From CALJFL01 sp039964455 (GTDB taxonomy: Bacteria > Pseudomonadota > Gammaproteobacteria > Pseudomonadales > Halieaceae), in contig JBDVXK010000025.1 of NCBI GenBank assembly GCA_039964455.1, positions 1-64,000 on the forward strand: a stretch of DNA of 64,000 bases, written 5' to 3'. How positions within the stretch are numbered: the first letter of the stretch is position 1; each line of letters opens with the position of its first letter. This document shows, piece after piece, positions 43,612 to 53,066 of this stretch. A program made the translations under genes and the position numbers. The notes under the pieces are model-generated. The model did not search any database, was not told the origin of the DNA, and saw only the letters and a list, made by a program, of their open reading frames with translations.

Positions 43612-44241
43612 ATGTCAGACACAGCCGACACAGAACAAGCCGAAAACCTCAACGAAGCCCTCCGGCTAGAGGACAATGCCGGCCTAAAACGGACACGCCA
43701 CTTGGCCTTTCATCTCGCAGTTGTGGTGGTCACCCTGTGTTTGTTTGCAGCGGCTGACAGCTGGTTTGCCCTTACCGGCCTCGGCCTGGCCGCTGCGCTG
43801 AGCATCGCTACCGGGCTGGCAGCTGGCTTTGTTTTTACATCAGAGGTACATGAGTGGTTCCACTACCTGGGCGCCAAGTTCAGTGGTGGCGACTATAGTA
43901 CGCCAGACAAAATGGGGTTCTTTGTTTACGACTGGAACTTCGAAAAAAATACGGTGAACCAGTTTTTCACCATGAGCATCGCCGGTACCGTGGGAAGCCT
44001 GGTCGGCCTCTACAGCCTGTTTACCTGGCTGCCACAGGATACGGTAGGACGGGTTGCAATCATCGCCGGCGGGGCCGCCAGCCTTGGCTTCGCGGCAGCA
44101 ATCGAGTGGCCTGTGCTGATGCGTACTCGTCAGTCCCGCGAGCCGTTTCAGGAGCTGGCCAAGACCGATCAACAGGTATTGACCCGCAGCACCGTAATAG
44201 GGGCTGTTGTCGCCTTGATTACCTGGCAGGCACTGACCTGA
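43612..44241 (+). CDS. Small polytopic membrane protein with HEWFH motif
   Basis: A 209-residue protein with four or five hydrophobic segments (about 33-50, 53-78, 120-140, 147-165, 190-207). At residues 80-84 at the membrane edge is HEWFH, an HExxH pattern like that of zinc metalloproteases, followed by YLGAKFSGGD. No further metalloprotease element (for example an NxxPxxxxDG motif) is evident, so a protease is not claimed. Family unknown to me. It follows DUF3604 copy 2 and precedes the exopolyphosphatase on the same strand. Confidence 0.75.
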   Translation: MSDTADTEQAENLNEALRLEDNAGLKRTRHLAFHLAVVVVTLCLFAAADSWFALTGLGLAAALSIATGLAAGFVFTSEVHEWFHYLGAKFSGGDYSTPDKMGFFVYDWNFEKNTVNQFFTMSIAGTVGSLVGLYSLFTWLPQDTVGRVAIIAGGAASLGFAAAIEWPVLMRTRQSREPFQELAKTDQQVLTRSTVIGAVVALITWQALT

Positions 44242-44310
44242 CAGTGACGCAAAACGTCACCGCGCATTCAGTTATCGAAACGCCAATAAATACAAGGAAA
44301 CAAGCAAGCG

Positions 44311-45819
44311 TTGGACAGTAATAAGGATCAACCCCTACCTGACGGCAGCCTGCTTGCCGCCGTGGACCTGGGCAGCAACTCCTTCCACCTGATTATCGCC
44401 AAAATAGAACACGGTGAAATGCGTCCTATCGACACCCGGTCGGAGAAGGTACAGCTAGGTGCAGGTCTGCAGGATGGCATTTTATCAGCCGAAGCGATCG
44501 ATCGGGGGCTGGACTGCCTTTCCAGATTCGCCCAGATGCTCGAAAGCGTAGATCATGACCGCATCAGGGTTGTGGGCACCAACGCATTGAGAATTGCGAA
44601 AAATCGCCGTGACTTTACTGAACCTGCGCGAGCAATCCTTGGAACGCGAGTCGATGTGGTCTACGGGCGGGAGGAAGCTCGCCTTGTCTACCTGGGTGTC
44701 GCACACACCTTGTCCGATGACGCCAGCGCAAGACTCGTTATTGATATCGGCGGCGGCAGCACAGAGCTCATCATAGGTGAACGCTTTGAGCCACAGCGGC
44801 TGGAGAGCCTGCAAATGGGTTGTGTATCGTTTGCGCACTCCTGCTTTAGCGGAGGCAATATCAGCCCCTCAAACTTTCACCAGGCTTACGCCCAGGCCTG
44901 TATTGAGCTTTCTCATATTAGACATCATTACCAGGCGAAGGACTGGGAGGAATGTGTGGGCTCCTCAGGCACGCTCAATGCGATCGAAGGCATTCTGGTA
45001 CAGAATGGCTGGAGCGAGGGCGGCATTCAGCGCGAGGGACTTACCCTACTTGAGCAGGCTCTGCTGCAGTTCGATACCTTCGACGACATCAAGCTGGACG
45101 GCTTAAGTAGTAATCGGCGCAATGTTCTTGCACCCGGTGTTGCAATCACCTCGGCACTTTTCGACGTCCTGCGTATAGCGTCGATCCGAACCTCCAAGGG
45201 CGCGCTGCGCGAGGGGGTCATTTATGACCTTATGGGCAGGTTAAGCCACGAGGATGTGCGTGAGCGGACCATTAATGCACTGATGCAGCGTTACGCGGTT
45301 GACGAAGACACAGCGACCATCGTGTCCCGGCGTGCTCGCATCTTGTTTACCGCCACCCGCATGAGCTGGCAGTTGGATGGCGCCGACTGGGATCAACTTC
45401 ATCGAGTAGCGCGCACCCATGAAATTGGCATGGCGATATCCCATAAACACTTCAACCGACACAGCGCTTACCTGTTACGCAACGCAGACTTGCCGGGTTT
45501 TTCTCAGGAGGAACAGGAGCAACTCGCTGTGTTGGCACTGGGGCATCGTGGCAAGCTGGATCAGGACATGTTTCTGGATATCGCCGAAGCCGACAGGCCT
45601 CGCATGTTACGGCTGGTTGTCATTACACGCCTGGCTGCGTTACTCAAATATGTGGAACAACTTGAACAACTGCCAGACTTCACCATACAGGCCGGTGAAA
45701 ACACACTCACCCTGGACTTCCCAGACAACTGGTTGGAGCAACACCCACTCACATCCACAGAGCTGAATCGCGAAAAGCAGGCGCTGGAAAAGCTCAATAT
45801 CACCATCGACGTCAGTTAG
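44311..45819 (+). CDS. ppx: Exopolyphosphatase / guanosine pentaphosphate phosphohydrolase
   Basis: A 502-residue member of the Ppx/GppA family, removing terminal phosphate from polyphosphate or pppGpp. Actin-fold phosphate loops are VDLGSNSFHL at about 18-27 and IDIGGGSTEL near 145; the catalytic Glu region is GREEARLVYLG. The C-terminal HD-like domain includes HEIGMAISHKHFNRH. The start is a TTG, with AAGGAAA about ten bases upstream and no better codon nearby. Ppx and GppA cannot be separated by eye. Confidence 0.92.
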   Translation: MDSNKDQPLPDGSLLAAVDLGSNSFHLIIAKIEHGEMRPIDTRSEKVQLGAGLQDGILSAEAIDRGLDCLSRFAQMLESVDHDRIRVVGTNALRIAKNRRDFTEPARAILGTRVDVVYGREEARLVYLGVAHTLSDDASARLVIDIGGGSTELIIGERFEPQRLESLQMGCVSFAHSCFSGGNISPSNFHQAYAQACIELSHIRHHYQAKDWEECVGSSGTLNAIEGILVQNGWSEGGIQREGLTLLEQALLQFDTFDDIKLDGLSSNRRNVLAPGVAITSALFDVLRIASIRTSKGALREGVIYDLMGRLSHEDVRERTINALMQRYAVDEDTATIVSRRARILFTATRMSWQLDGADWDQLHRVARTHEIGMAISHKHFNRHSAYLLRNADLPGFSQEEQEQLAVLALGHRGKLDQDMFLDIAEADRPRMLRLVVITRLAALLKYVEQLEQLPDFTIQAGENTLTLDFPDNWLEQHPLTSTELNREKQALEKLNITIDVS

Positions 45820-45939
45820 GGCTATACGCTGCGTCCAGCTTTTGTCCAACACACCGGAAGTCGCTGTCGAACTACTGTAATCCGGAGACAACTTTAGCGG
45901 CGTACCTTTTCCTGAGCAAACTCACCCAGGGAGAGACCG

Positions 45940-47343
45940 ATGATCGCACACCTACGTACACTCAAGTTGATGGCTGGCATGCTTTTGCTTGGCGCCGTCT
46001 TGACAGGCTGCGGAAGCAGCGGCAGTAGTAACAACAATAACAACGCACCGACTGAGGAGCCTGCTGCACTTGGCACCATTGTCGACGTTGCTATTGAGGC
46101 TGGCGACTTTGAAACGCTGGTCGCTGCACTGCAAGCCACGGGGCTGGACGCTACCCTTGCTGACGAAACACAGACCTTCACTGTATTTGCCCCCACTGAT
46201 GAAGCTTTCGCAGTTCTGGGAGAAGACACAATCAATGCCCTTCTTGCCGACACTGACACCCTCAGCGATATTCTCCTTTACCACGTAATCGCCGGACAGG
46301 CAGTCGATGGCGAAACAGCCCAGTCGCTGGCCGGAACCACCGTAGAAATGGCCAACGGTGACTCCGTCGCGATCACCGTGAGGGACGGCGCGTTATTCAT
46401 CAACGAGTCGCAAGTTGTCACCGCAGATGTGGAAGCATCCAACGGTATCATTCACGTAATAGATGCTGTACTCCTGCCACCCGCTGACCCAGAACCTACC
46501 GGCACCATCGTAGATGTTGCACTAGCTAACGGCAGCTTCACCACACTCGTTGCTGCATTGCAGGCTACTGGTCTGGATGCAACTTTGGCTGACGAAACCG
46601 CTACATTCACTGTATTCGCGCCTACCGATGACGCTTTCGCGCTACTCGGCGAAGACACTATCAATGCACTTCTGGCCGACACAGATACCCTCACTGACAT
46701 CCTGCTCTACCATGTTATAGCCGGGGCAGCTGTCGATTCGGTTACTGCCACGTCACTGGATGGGCAAACCGCTGAAATGGCCAACGGCGACCTGATCAAC
46801 ATCGCCGTGCGAGATGGCAGCCTCTTTATCAATGATTCGCAAGTGATCATTGCTGACGTAGCCGCTTCGAACGGGGTCATCCATGTTATCGATACCGTGT
46901 TGATTCCACCTACCGAGGGTGAAGTTGGCACTATCGTCGACGTGGCGGTGGAAGCAGGCAGCTTCACTACGCTGGTTGCTGCCTTACAGGCCACTGGCCT
47001 TGACGAGGTGCTAGCCGATGAAACCGCGGAATTTACCGTTTTCGCGCCCACCGATGACGCCTTTGCTCTATTGGGCGAAGATACCATCAACGCGCTTCTG
47101 GCTGACCCGGAAACCTTATCCGATATCCTGCTCTATCACGTCCTGCCTGGAGCAGTAGATGCCGCGACCGCACTTTCACTGGATGGCAGTATGGTTGAAA
47201 TGGCCAATGGCGATACCGTCACATTAACGGTCACCGATGGTGAGCTATTCATCAATGAGTCAAAGGTGATTGCTACTGACATCGCCGCTTCAAATGGCAT
47301 CATCCATGTGATTGATGCCGTGCTGCTTCCGCCTGAAGGCTAA
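45940..47343 (+). CDS. Lipoprotein with three fasciclin (FAS1) domains
   Basis: A 467-residue surface lipoprotein: signal peptide with lipobox LTGC (Cys at about 24), a short Ser/Asn linker, then three FAS1 repeats at about 44-180, 186-322 and 328-464. Each has FTVFAPTD, then ALLADTDTL or a close variant, ILLYHV and SNGIIHVID (or a variant). FAS1 domains mediate adhesion; the protein probably acts at the cell surface. The three DNA copies are similar, suggesting internal duplication. Its ATG has AGGGAGAG upstream and a strong terminator follows. Confidence 0.92.
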   Translation: MIAHLRTLKLMAGMLLLGAVLTGCGSSGSSNNNNNAPTEEPAALGTIVDVAIEAGDFETLVAALQATGLDATLADETQTFTVFAPTDEAFAVLGEDTINALLADTDTLSDILLYHVIAGQAVDGETAQSLAGTTVEMANGDSVAITVRDGALFINESQVVTADVEASNGIIHVIDAVLLPPADPEPTGTIVDVALANGSFTTLVAALQATGLDATLADETATFTVFAPTDDAFALLGEDTINALLADTDTLTDILLYHVIAGAAVDSVTATSLDGQTAEMANGDLINIAVRDGSLFINDSQVIIADVAASNGVIHVIDTVLIPPTEGEVGTIVDVAVEAGSFTTLVAALQATGLDEVLADETAEFTVFAPTDDAFALLGEDTINALLADPETLSDILLYHVLPGAVDAATALSLDGSMVEMANGDTVTLTVTDGELFINESKVIATDIAASNGIIHVIDAVLLPPEG

Positions 47344-47360
47344 GGCAAAGTCGCACACGA

Positions 47361-47387
47361 AAGGGCCACAACCGTGGCCCTTTTTTT
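47361..47387 (+). terminator. Rho-independent terminator after the FAS1 gene
   Basis: A 9-bp stem AAGGGCCAC/GTGGCCCTT with an AACC loop is followed by T-rich sequence (7 T). It lies 17 bases after the FAS1 stop and ends at the stop of the opposing epoxide hydrolase gene. Confidence 0.92.
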
Positions 47388-48354
47388 ATGGATCAATGTC
47401 AGCCAGATAATCCAGTAGTATTTCATTGACCGCATCGGATGCCTCCAACTGAACCATATGCCCGGCATCAGCTATCATTCGTACCGCACGCAGGTCAGGG
47501 AATATCGCTCGCATCAGGCTAATAGGATCGTCGCCGTGAAAACCTTCCAGATCGACATCGTGCTCGCTACCCAAAAAATAGGCAGGCACAGCGCTCTGGA
47601 CCCCCTCAAAGGGTTTGCGCTGCTCCCATTTCAGGTCAAATGAACGGTACCAATTCAGGCCGCCGGTAAAACCGCTCCTACTGTATTCAGAAACAAAATA
47701 TTCCAGCTCCAACTCTGACAACCAGGACCAGGGCAACGGTGGCGGCTCAGCCATTGCCTCTATATAGGAAGCGTCTGGCGGATACTTGAACACATCGAAA
47801 TAATTACCGGCACCGCTCAGGGTATGAAATACCTTGTGAAGAAAACGGCGAGGCTGTGCCGCAAGATCCTGGTCAGCCCGGGGGGGCACTCGAAAATATT
47901 CGATATGCATAAAGTGCTGCTCACCCATCTCCCGGTACTCGGTGAGCGGGGATTTTTCAGGGTTATGAGGTGCGGCAGGGTTTTCCAGACCTATCACTGC
48001 CCGAACGCGTTCGGGATGCCGCAATGCAAGGTCGTAAATAGCAAATGCGCCGAAGTCCAGGCCGGCAAACACTGCACTGTCCTCTCCCAGATAGTCAAGC
48101 AGCCCGACAAGATCGCCGGTGATATGAGGAATATCGTAGTCTTGCGGATCCGGCGGAGCCTCCGTTTGCCCCATACCGCGCATATCGGGTGCAATCACGC
48201 GGTAACCGGCCTGCGCCAGCGCGGTTATCTGTCGGTGCCAGCTGAACCAAAGGTGAGGGAAGCCATGACAGAGCACCACAGCTGGGCCCTCGCCCTGCTC
48301 TACAAAGTGCATGGTGATGCCGTTGATCAGGGCGTGGTGATGTTTCCAGTTCAT
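47386..48354 (-). CDS. Alpha/beta hydrolase, epoxide-hydrolase type
   Basis: A 322-residue cytoplasmic enzyme. The oxyanion-hole HGFP (30-33), the nucleophile Asp100 in GLDFGA (in place of the more usual Ser), and the late GHMVQLE His match soluble epoxide hydrolases and related haloalkane dehalogenases. It would open an epoxide to a diol; the substrate is unknown. Its stop overlaps the T tract of the FAS1 terminator. Confidence 0.85.
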   Translation of the reverse strand: MNWKHHHALINGITMHFVEQGEGPAVVLCHGFPHLWFSWHRQITALAQAGYRVIAPDMRGMGQTEAPPDPQDYDIPHITGDLVGLLDYLGEDSAVFAGLDFGAFAIYDLALRHPERVRAVIGLENPAAPHNPEKSPLTEYREMGEQHFMHIEYFRVPPRADQDLAAQPRRFLHKVFHTLSGAGNYFDVFKYPPDASYIEAMAEPPPLPWSWLSELELEYFVSEYSRSGFTGGLNWYRSFDLKWEQRKPFEGVQSAVPAYFLGSEHDVDLEGFHGDDPISLMRAIFPDLRAVRMIADAGHMVQLEASDAVNEILLDYLADIDP

Positions 48355-48377
48355 AAGCGCAACGTCCCCGGAAATAG

Positions 48378-48400
48378 GCAGCAGTCAAAACGACTGCTGC
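48378..48400 (-). terminator. Hairpin after amtB
   Basis: A 9-bp stem GCAGCAGTC/GACTGCTGC with a 5-base loop is located ten bases beyond the amtB stop on the minus strand. The downstream tract is T-poor, so strength is uncertain. Confidence 0.5.
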
Positions 48401-48410
48401 ATCTACTTAT

Positions 48411-49715
48411 TTACAGGTCGTAGCCGCGCTCATCATGCAGCACGAGATCCAGACCCTGGGTCTCTTCCTCATCATCGACTCGCAAGCCAATCGTCAGGTC
48501 AACCACCTTCAGAATAACAAAGGTCGCCACAGCGGTATAAACCAGGGTGCTGACAACACCCGTACCCTGAATCATCAACTGACCAGCAATACTGCTTACA
48601 CCGTCGGAAAAACCGTTTCCACTGAAAATGCCCAGCTGCGTGGAGCAAAAAACGCCCGCCAGCATGGTACCCAGAATGCCGCCTACACCGTGCACAGGAA
48701 AGACGTCCAGGCTGTCATCAATGCGCAATTTGTTCTTCAGGTAATTGGTGGCGAAATAGCACACAACACCCGCACTCAAGCCAATTACCACTGCGCCTGC
48801 AGGACCGACAGAACCCGATGCCGGAGTGATGGTACCCAGGCCCGCTACCATCCCGGTAACAATACCCAGCACTGACGGCTTGCCATGGCGAATCCATTCC
48901 ATCACCATCCACGCCAGCGCACCACAGGCCGCCGACAGGTGGGTCACCAGCATTGCCATAGCGGCACTGCCATCGGCGGCTACCGCCGAACCAGCATTAA
49001 AGCCAAACCACCCCACCCAGAGCATACCTGCCCCGGTAACCGTCAGCGTCAGGTTATGAGGTGGCATTGCTACGCTACCAAAGCCACGGCGTGGCCCCAT
49101 CATCATTGCCGCCACCAGCGCCGCTACGGCCGCCGTAATGTGGACCACGGTGCCGCCGGCGAAATCTTGCAAGCCCATGTCGCCCAGCCAGCCGCCGCCC
49201 CAAACCCAGTGACACACCGGCGCGTAAACCACTATGAGCCAAATTGTGCTGAAAACCAGCATTGCCGAAAACCGCATACGCTCGGCGAAACCACCTACAA
49301 TCAGTGCAGGCGTAATGATCGCAAAGGTCATCTGGAAAATCGCAAACAGCGAAGCCGGCACGGTGCCATTAACGCTATCAATGCTTATCGCGGCGAACAT
49401 GATGTTGCCGAAATCCCCTATCCATCTACCCTGCTCTACGCCGTCACTGCCAAAGGCAATGGTGTATCCAACCACAAACCAGACCAAAGACATGAGGCAG
49501 GTAAGGGCAAAACATTGCATCAATACGGACAACACGTTTTTTACGCGCACAAGGCCCGCATAAAACAAGGACAGGCCTGGAATTGTCATAAACAGCACGA
49601 GGGCTGTAGAGGTCAGGATCCAGGCTGTATCAGCGCCATTTATTTCCTGTGCATTGGCTGTGGTGGCTAATAGTCCGCCTGCGACCAGCGCTGCTGTTCT
49701 ACAAATATTTTTCAT
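48411..49715 (-). CDS. amtB: Ammonium transporter AmtB
   Basis: A 434-residue transporter with signal peptide and the usual eleven-helix layout. Both pore His positions appear in PVCHWVWGG and FPVHGVGG; FYAGLVRVKN and DFAGGTVVHITA are family motifs. The ATG at 49715 is chosen since GGAG precedes it, and the 40 upstream residues in the longer frame are not part of the family. It lies 13 bases downstream of glnK on the same strand, the classic glnK-amtB order. Confidence 0.95.
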   Translation of the reverse strand: MKNICRTAALVAGGLLATTANAQEINGADTAWILTSTALVLFMTIPGLSLFYAGLVRVKNVLSVLMQCFALTCLMSLVWFVVGYTIAFGSDGVEQGRWIGDFGNIMFAAISIDSVNGTVPASLFAIFQMTFAIITPALIVGGFAERMRFSAMLVFSTIWLIVVYAPVCHWVWGGGWLGDMGLQDFAGGTVVHITAAVAALVAAMMMGPRRGFGSVAMPPHNLTLTVTGAGMLWVGWFGFNAGSAVAADGSAAMAMLVTHLSAACGALAWMVMEWIRHGKPSVLGIVTGMVAGLGTITPASGSVGPAGAVVIGLSAGVVCYFATNYLKNKLRIDDSLDVFPVHGVGGILGTMLAGVFCSTQLGIFSGNGFSDGVSSIAGQLMIQGTGVVSTLVYTAVATFVILKVVDLTIGLRVDDEEETQGLDLVLHDERGYDL

Positions 49716-49728
49716 GGAGTTCTCCGAA

Positions 49729-50067
49729 TCAAAGGGCTTCGTCGCCAGTTTCACCCGTACGGATACGGATACTTTGTTCCAGCGCGGAGACAAAAATCTT
49801 ACCGTCGCCAATTTTCCCGGTGTTCGCCGCACCACAAACAGCCTCGATTACCGCCTCTACCTGGGTATCAGCCACCGCAACTTGTAATTTAATTTTGGGC
49901 TGAAATTCAACATGGTATTCGGCGCCTCTGTAGAGCTCCGTGTGACCCTTCTGCCGGCCGTAGCCCTTGACCTCTTCAACGGTCATGCCTGTTATACCAA
50001 TCTGTTGTAGCGCTTCGCGCACGTCGTCCAGCTTGAAGGGCTTGACGATCGCGGTAATCATTTTCAT
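49729..50067 (-). CDS. glnK: PII signal protein GlnK
   Basis: A 112-residue nitrogen regulatory PII protein. The T-loop Tyr51 (LYRGAEYHVEF), target of uridylylation, is present, as is the C-terminal GKIFV motif. It senses 2-oxoglutarate and ATP/ADP and blocks the AmtB pore when nitrogen is ample. It is first in the glnK-amtB operon. A 276-base gap separates it from the divergent SDR gene; I see no convincing sigma-54 element in correct spacing there. Confidence 0.96.
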   Translation of the reverse strand: MKMITAIVKPFKLDDVREALQQIGITGMTVEEVKGYGRQKGHTELYRGAEYHVEFQPKIKLQVAVADTQVEAVIEAVCGAANTGKIGDGKIFVSALEQSIRIRTGETGDEAL

Positions 50068-50343
50068 GTTGCCACCTCTTTCTTATTAATCATCCTGAAT
50101 TACTTTTTTTAACCAGCTGTAACGCGAGCCGGATATTCTGCGCTCTACGCAAAGATCGAGCATCCTGACACATCTGGGCGCAAACGTTAAGTATCCTAAC
50201 GCCTAGCCACAAGGACCACGAAAACGAGGCAATTCCTGTTAATATCCAGACTCGCTTCTACGCAATTATTTTCGGATATTGGCGCTATTTTGCACTAATT
50301 TGGTGCGCAGCCAGTGCCAGCATTACCAGGAGATCACCAGACC

Positions 50344-51015
50344 ATGTTGCAAGACAAACGAATCGTCATTACCGGTGCGGCAGGCACATTGGGCCAGGCC
50401 GCAGCAACTTGCGCCCGGGGTAAAGGTGCCCACGTGATCGGGTTGGACATTGTGGAGGCAACATCGTTGGCCAATACCGATGAGTATTATAAAGCGGACT
50501 TGCTTGATGCTACTGCTACCAATAGCTGCATTGAGAACCTGGGAAGCTTTGATGCCTTACTCAATATAGCCGGCGGATTTGCAATGGGCGTCCCTGCAAG
50601 CGACCCCTCTGATGATCAGTGGGAGTTGATGTTTCGACTGAACGTAACGACGATGAGAAATGCCACACGGGCCGCCGTGCCCGCTCTTTGCGCAACTGGT
50701 AGCGCCGCCATCGTCAACGTTGGTGCCCTGGGTGCGCTCAGCGGCGCGGCAGATATGAGCGCCTATTGCTGTGCCAAGTCGACGGTTATGCGATTGACAG
50801 AGAGCTTCTCGGAAGAGCTAAAAAACAAAGGGGTTAATGTGAATGCCGTGCTACCCAGCATCATAGACACCCCCCCTAACAGGGAGGCCATGCCAGATGC
50901 CGAGTTTGGCGAGTGGGTCTCACCAGCCAAACTGGCGGAAGTGATGTGTTTTCTCGCTTCTGAAAGCGCCAGTGCAGTACACGGCGTGTTGCTGCCGGTA
51001 AAAGGCCTGGTCTAA
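50344..51015 (+). CDS. Short-chain dehydrogenase/reductase lacking the usual catalytic Ser
   Basis: A 223-residue SDR with NAD-binding TGAAGTLG at 10-17, LNVTT with Asn100, and YCCAK with Tyr141 and Lys145. The Ser expected 13 residues before Tyr (position 128) is Ala in the VNVGALGALSG segment, so the usual tetrad is incomplete. It may act through another residue or be a binding protein. ATG at 50344 has AGGAG upstream. It diverges from glnK and converges on the aldolase gene. Confidence 0.85.
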   Translation: MLQDKRIVITGAAGTLGQAAATCARGKGAHVIGLDIVEATSLANTDEYYKADLLDATATNSCIENLGSFDALLNIAGGFAMGVPASDPSDDQWELMFRLNVTTMRNATRAAVPALCATGSAAIVNVGALGALSGAADMSAYCCAKSTVMRLTESFSEELKNKGVNVNAVLPSIIDTPPNREAMPDAEFGEWVSPAKLAEVMCFLASESASAVHGVLLPVKGLV

Positions 51016-51026
51016 AGCGTTTCGGG

Positions 51027-52058
51027 CTAGAGCGTGCCCGCTTCCCTGGCCATATCCAGCGCGAGGTCTTCGATCATATCTTCCTGGCCACCTACCGTGC
51101 GCCGGCGACCCAGTTCCAGCAATATATCGCGGCTGGACAGGTTGTATTTCTCGGCACTGCGCTTGGCAAACAGAAGAAACGAGGAGTAAACACCGGCATA
51201 GCCAAGCGTCAGGGAGTCACGGTCAACCCGCACCATATGATCCATCATCGGGACGATAAGGTCCTCGGCAATATCCATAGCCTTAAAGATATCGACGCCT
51301 GTATCCACACCCATACGATCACATACCGCAATAAACACCTCTAGCGGGGTATTACCTGCACCCGCACCAAGCCCTGCCATCGAGCCATCAATACGATTGG
51401 CCCCGGCTTCCACCGCCGCCAGTGAGTTGGCGATACCCATGGCCAGATTGTGGTGCCCATGAAAACCAAGTTCTGTCTCGGGCTTGAGCTCTGCGCGCGC
51501 CAGTGCCACTCGCGAGCTCACATCGTCAGGAAGCATATAGCCGGCGGAGTCTGTTATGTATACACAGTTGGCGCCATAGGACTCCATCAACTTCAGTTGC
51601 ACCAGCAGCTCTTCAGGTTCGATCATGTGAGCCATCATGAGAAAACCTACGGTGTCCAGGTTCTCCATCTGGCTGGCAATGGTGAGGTGCTGCTCCGAAA
51701 CATCAGCCTCAGTACAATGCGTCGCGATGCGTATTGTGGAAATACCACAATCAACAGCCATCTTGAGGTGATCTACCGTGCCGATTCCCGGCAGCAACAA
51801 TGCTGACACCCGGGTTTGCTTCATTTCGCGACAAACAGCCGTGAGGTACTCCTCGTCGGAAGCGGCGGGAAAACCGTAGTTAACACTCTTACCGCCAAGG
51901 CCGTCACCGTGGGTTACTTCGATTAGCGGCACGCCCGCATCATCCATTGCCCGTGCCACAGTTACCATTTGCTCCACCGTGATCTGGTGTTGCTTGGGGT
52001 GCATACCGTCGCGCAAACACATGTCGTGAACGGTGATTTTCTTGCCTTTCAGATTCAT
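51027..52058 (-). CDS. 4-hydroxy-2-oxovalerate aldolase
   Basis: DRE-TIM metal-dependent aldolase of 343 residues that splits 4-hydroxy-2-oxovalerate (or a homologue) into pyruvate and an aldehyde. The metal site CLRDGMH (start), LGFHGHHNLAMG and a GLGAGAGNTPLE segment identify the MhpE/BphI/TesG family. It is the last of three minus-strand genes with the acylating dehydrogenase and hydratase, and in this family normally complexes with that dehydrogenase to channel the aldehyde. Confidence 0.94.
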   Translation of the reverse strand: MNLKGKKITVHDMCLRDGMHPKQHQITVEQMVTVARAMDDAGVPLIEVTHGDGLGGKSVNYGFPAASDEEYLTAVCREMKQTRVSALLLPGIGTVDHLKMAVDCGISTIRIATHCTEADVSEQHLTIASQMENLDTVGFLMMAHMIEPEELLVQLKLMESYGANCVYITDSAGYMLPDDVSSRVALARAELKPETELGFHGHHNLAMGIANSLAAVEAGANRIDGSMAGLGAGAGNTPLEVFIAVCDRMGVDTGVDIFKAMDIAEDLIVPMMDHMVRVDRDSLTLGYAGVYSSFLLFAKRSAEKYNLSSRDILLELGRRRTVGGQEDMIEDLALDMAREAGTL

Positions 52059-52104
52059 TCGAATTCTCTCGCCGATAAATTAGCTGGATACTTCACAAGT
52101 CGCT

Positions 52105-53013
52105 TCAGGCCGCTGCTGGCGTAAAGTTACCTGCCAGAATTTCCTCTGCATACATTTCGGCTGTGCGTAAACCCGCCGCCGTCATGATATCGAGGTTACC
52201 TGCATACTTGGGTAAAAAGTCGCCCAGGCCTTCCACTTCCATATAAATAGATACCCTATTGCCATCGAACACAGGACCATTCTTCAGGGTGTAGCCAGGC
52301 ACATACTTCTGCACTTCCTTGATCATCTCGTGTACAGACCGGGTAATAGCTTCTTCATCAGGCGTCTCAGTAGTCAGGCAATGTATGGTGTCGCGCATGA
52401 TGAGTGGCGGCTCTGCCGGGTTGATAACGATTATCGCCTTACCCTCTTTCGCACCACCAACGTTTTCGATGCCGCTGGCTGTAGTGCGGGTGAACTCATC
52501 AATATTCTTACGCGTACCAGGCCCGGCTGATCGCGAGCTAACTGTTGCAACGATCTCGCCGTACTCCACCGCCTGCACTCGAGAAACTGCCGCAACCAGC
52601 GGAATCGTTGCCTGGCCACCGCAGGTGACCATGTTCACGTTCATGGCCTGCGACGATACGGCTTCGGCCAGATTAACCGGTGGCACGCAGAAAGGGCCGA
52701 TTGCGGCGGGTGTCAGATCTATCATCACCGCGCCCTGCTCATTCACCTTCCGGCTGTTTTCCGCATGGACATAAGCCGAGGTCGCGTCAAAGCAAATCTG
52801 AACACCATCGGCCTTCATGCTAGGCAACATGCCATCGACGCCATCTGCCGTGGTTTTGAGGCCCAGCTCCTCAGCCCTGGCAAGACCAGGTGAGTCCGGC
52901 ACCACGCCCACCATCCACACGGGCTCAATCAAATCACTGCGCATGGCCTTGACCAACAAGTCTGTACCGATGTTTCCGGGGCCGATAATTGCCGCCTTCA
53001 CTTTAGTGCTCAT
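52105..53013 (-). CDS. Acetaldehyde dehydrogenase (acetylating)
   Basis: A 302-residue enzyme turning the aldehyde from the aldolase into acyl-CoA with NAD and CoA. The NAD-binding site is AIIGPGNIGTDL (9-20) and the catalytic Cys is Cys131 in MVTCGGQATIPL. The start is the ATG at 53013, with GAGAGA just upstream. It lies 46 bases before the aldolase gene on the same transcript direction. Confidence 0.94.
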   Translation of the reverse strand: MSTKVKAAIIGPGNIGTDLLVKAMRSDLIEPVWMVGVVPDSPGLARAEELGLKTTADGVDGMLPSMKADGVQICFDATSAYVHAENSRKVNEQGAVMIDLTPAAIGPFCVPPVNLAEAVSSQAMNVNMVTCGGQATIPLVAAVSRVQAVEYGEIVATVSSRSAGPGTRKNIDEFTRTTASGIENVGGAKEGKAIIVINPAEPPLIMRDTIHCLTTETPDEEAITRSVHEMIKEVQKYVPGYTLKNGPVFDGNRVSIYMEVEGLGDFLPKYAGNLDIMTAAGLRTAEMYAEEILAGNFTPAAA

Positions 53014-53066
53014 GTCTCTCAATATTCCTGCTTAATTAATTAGGGTAGAACGACGGATAAGGCCGA

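Noticed and set aside
48885..49670. Plus-strand frame of 261 codons, rich in His and Gln
   Set aside because: Antisense to amtB; composition is typical of an antisense frame through a membrane protein gene.
50280..50294. TGGCGC-TATT-TTGCA, like a sigma-54 promoter near glnK
   Set aside because: The spacing between the GG and GC elements is one base short of the invariant distance, and it points towards the SDR gene instead of glnK.
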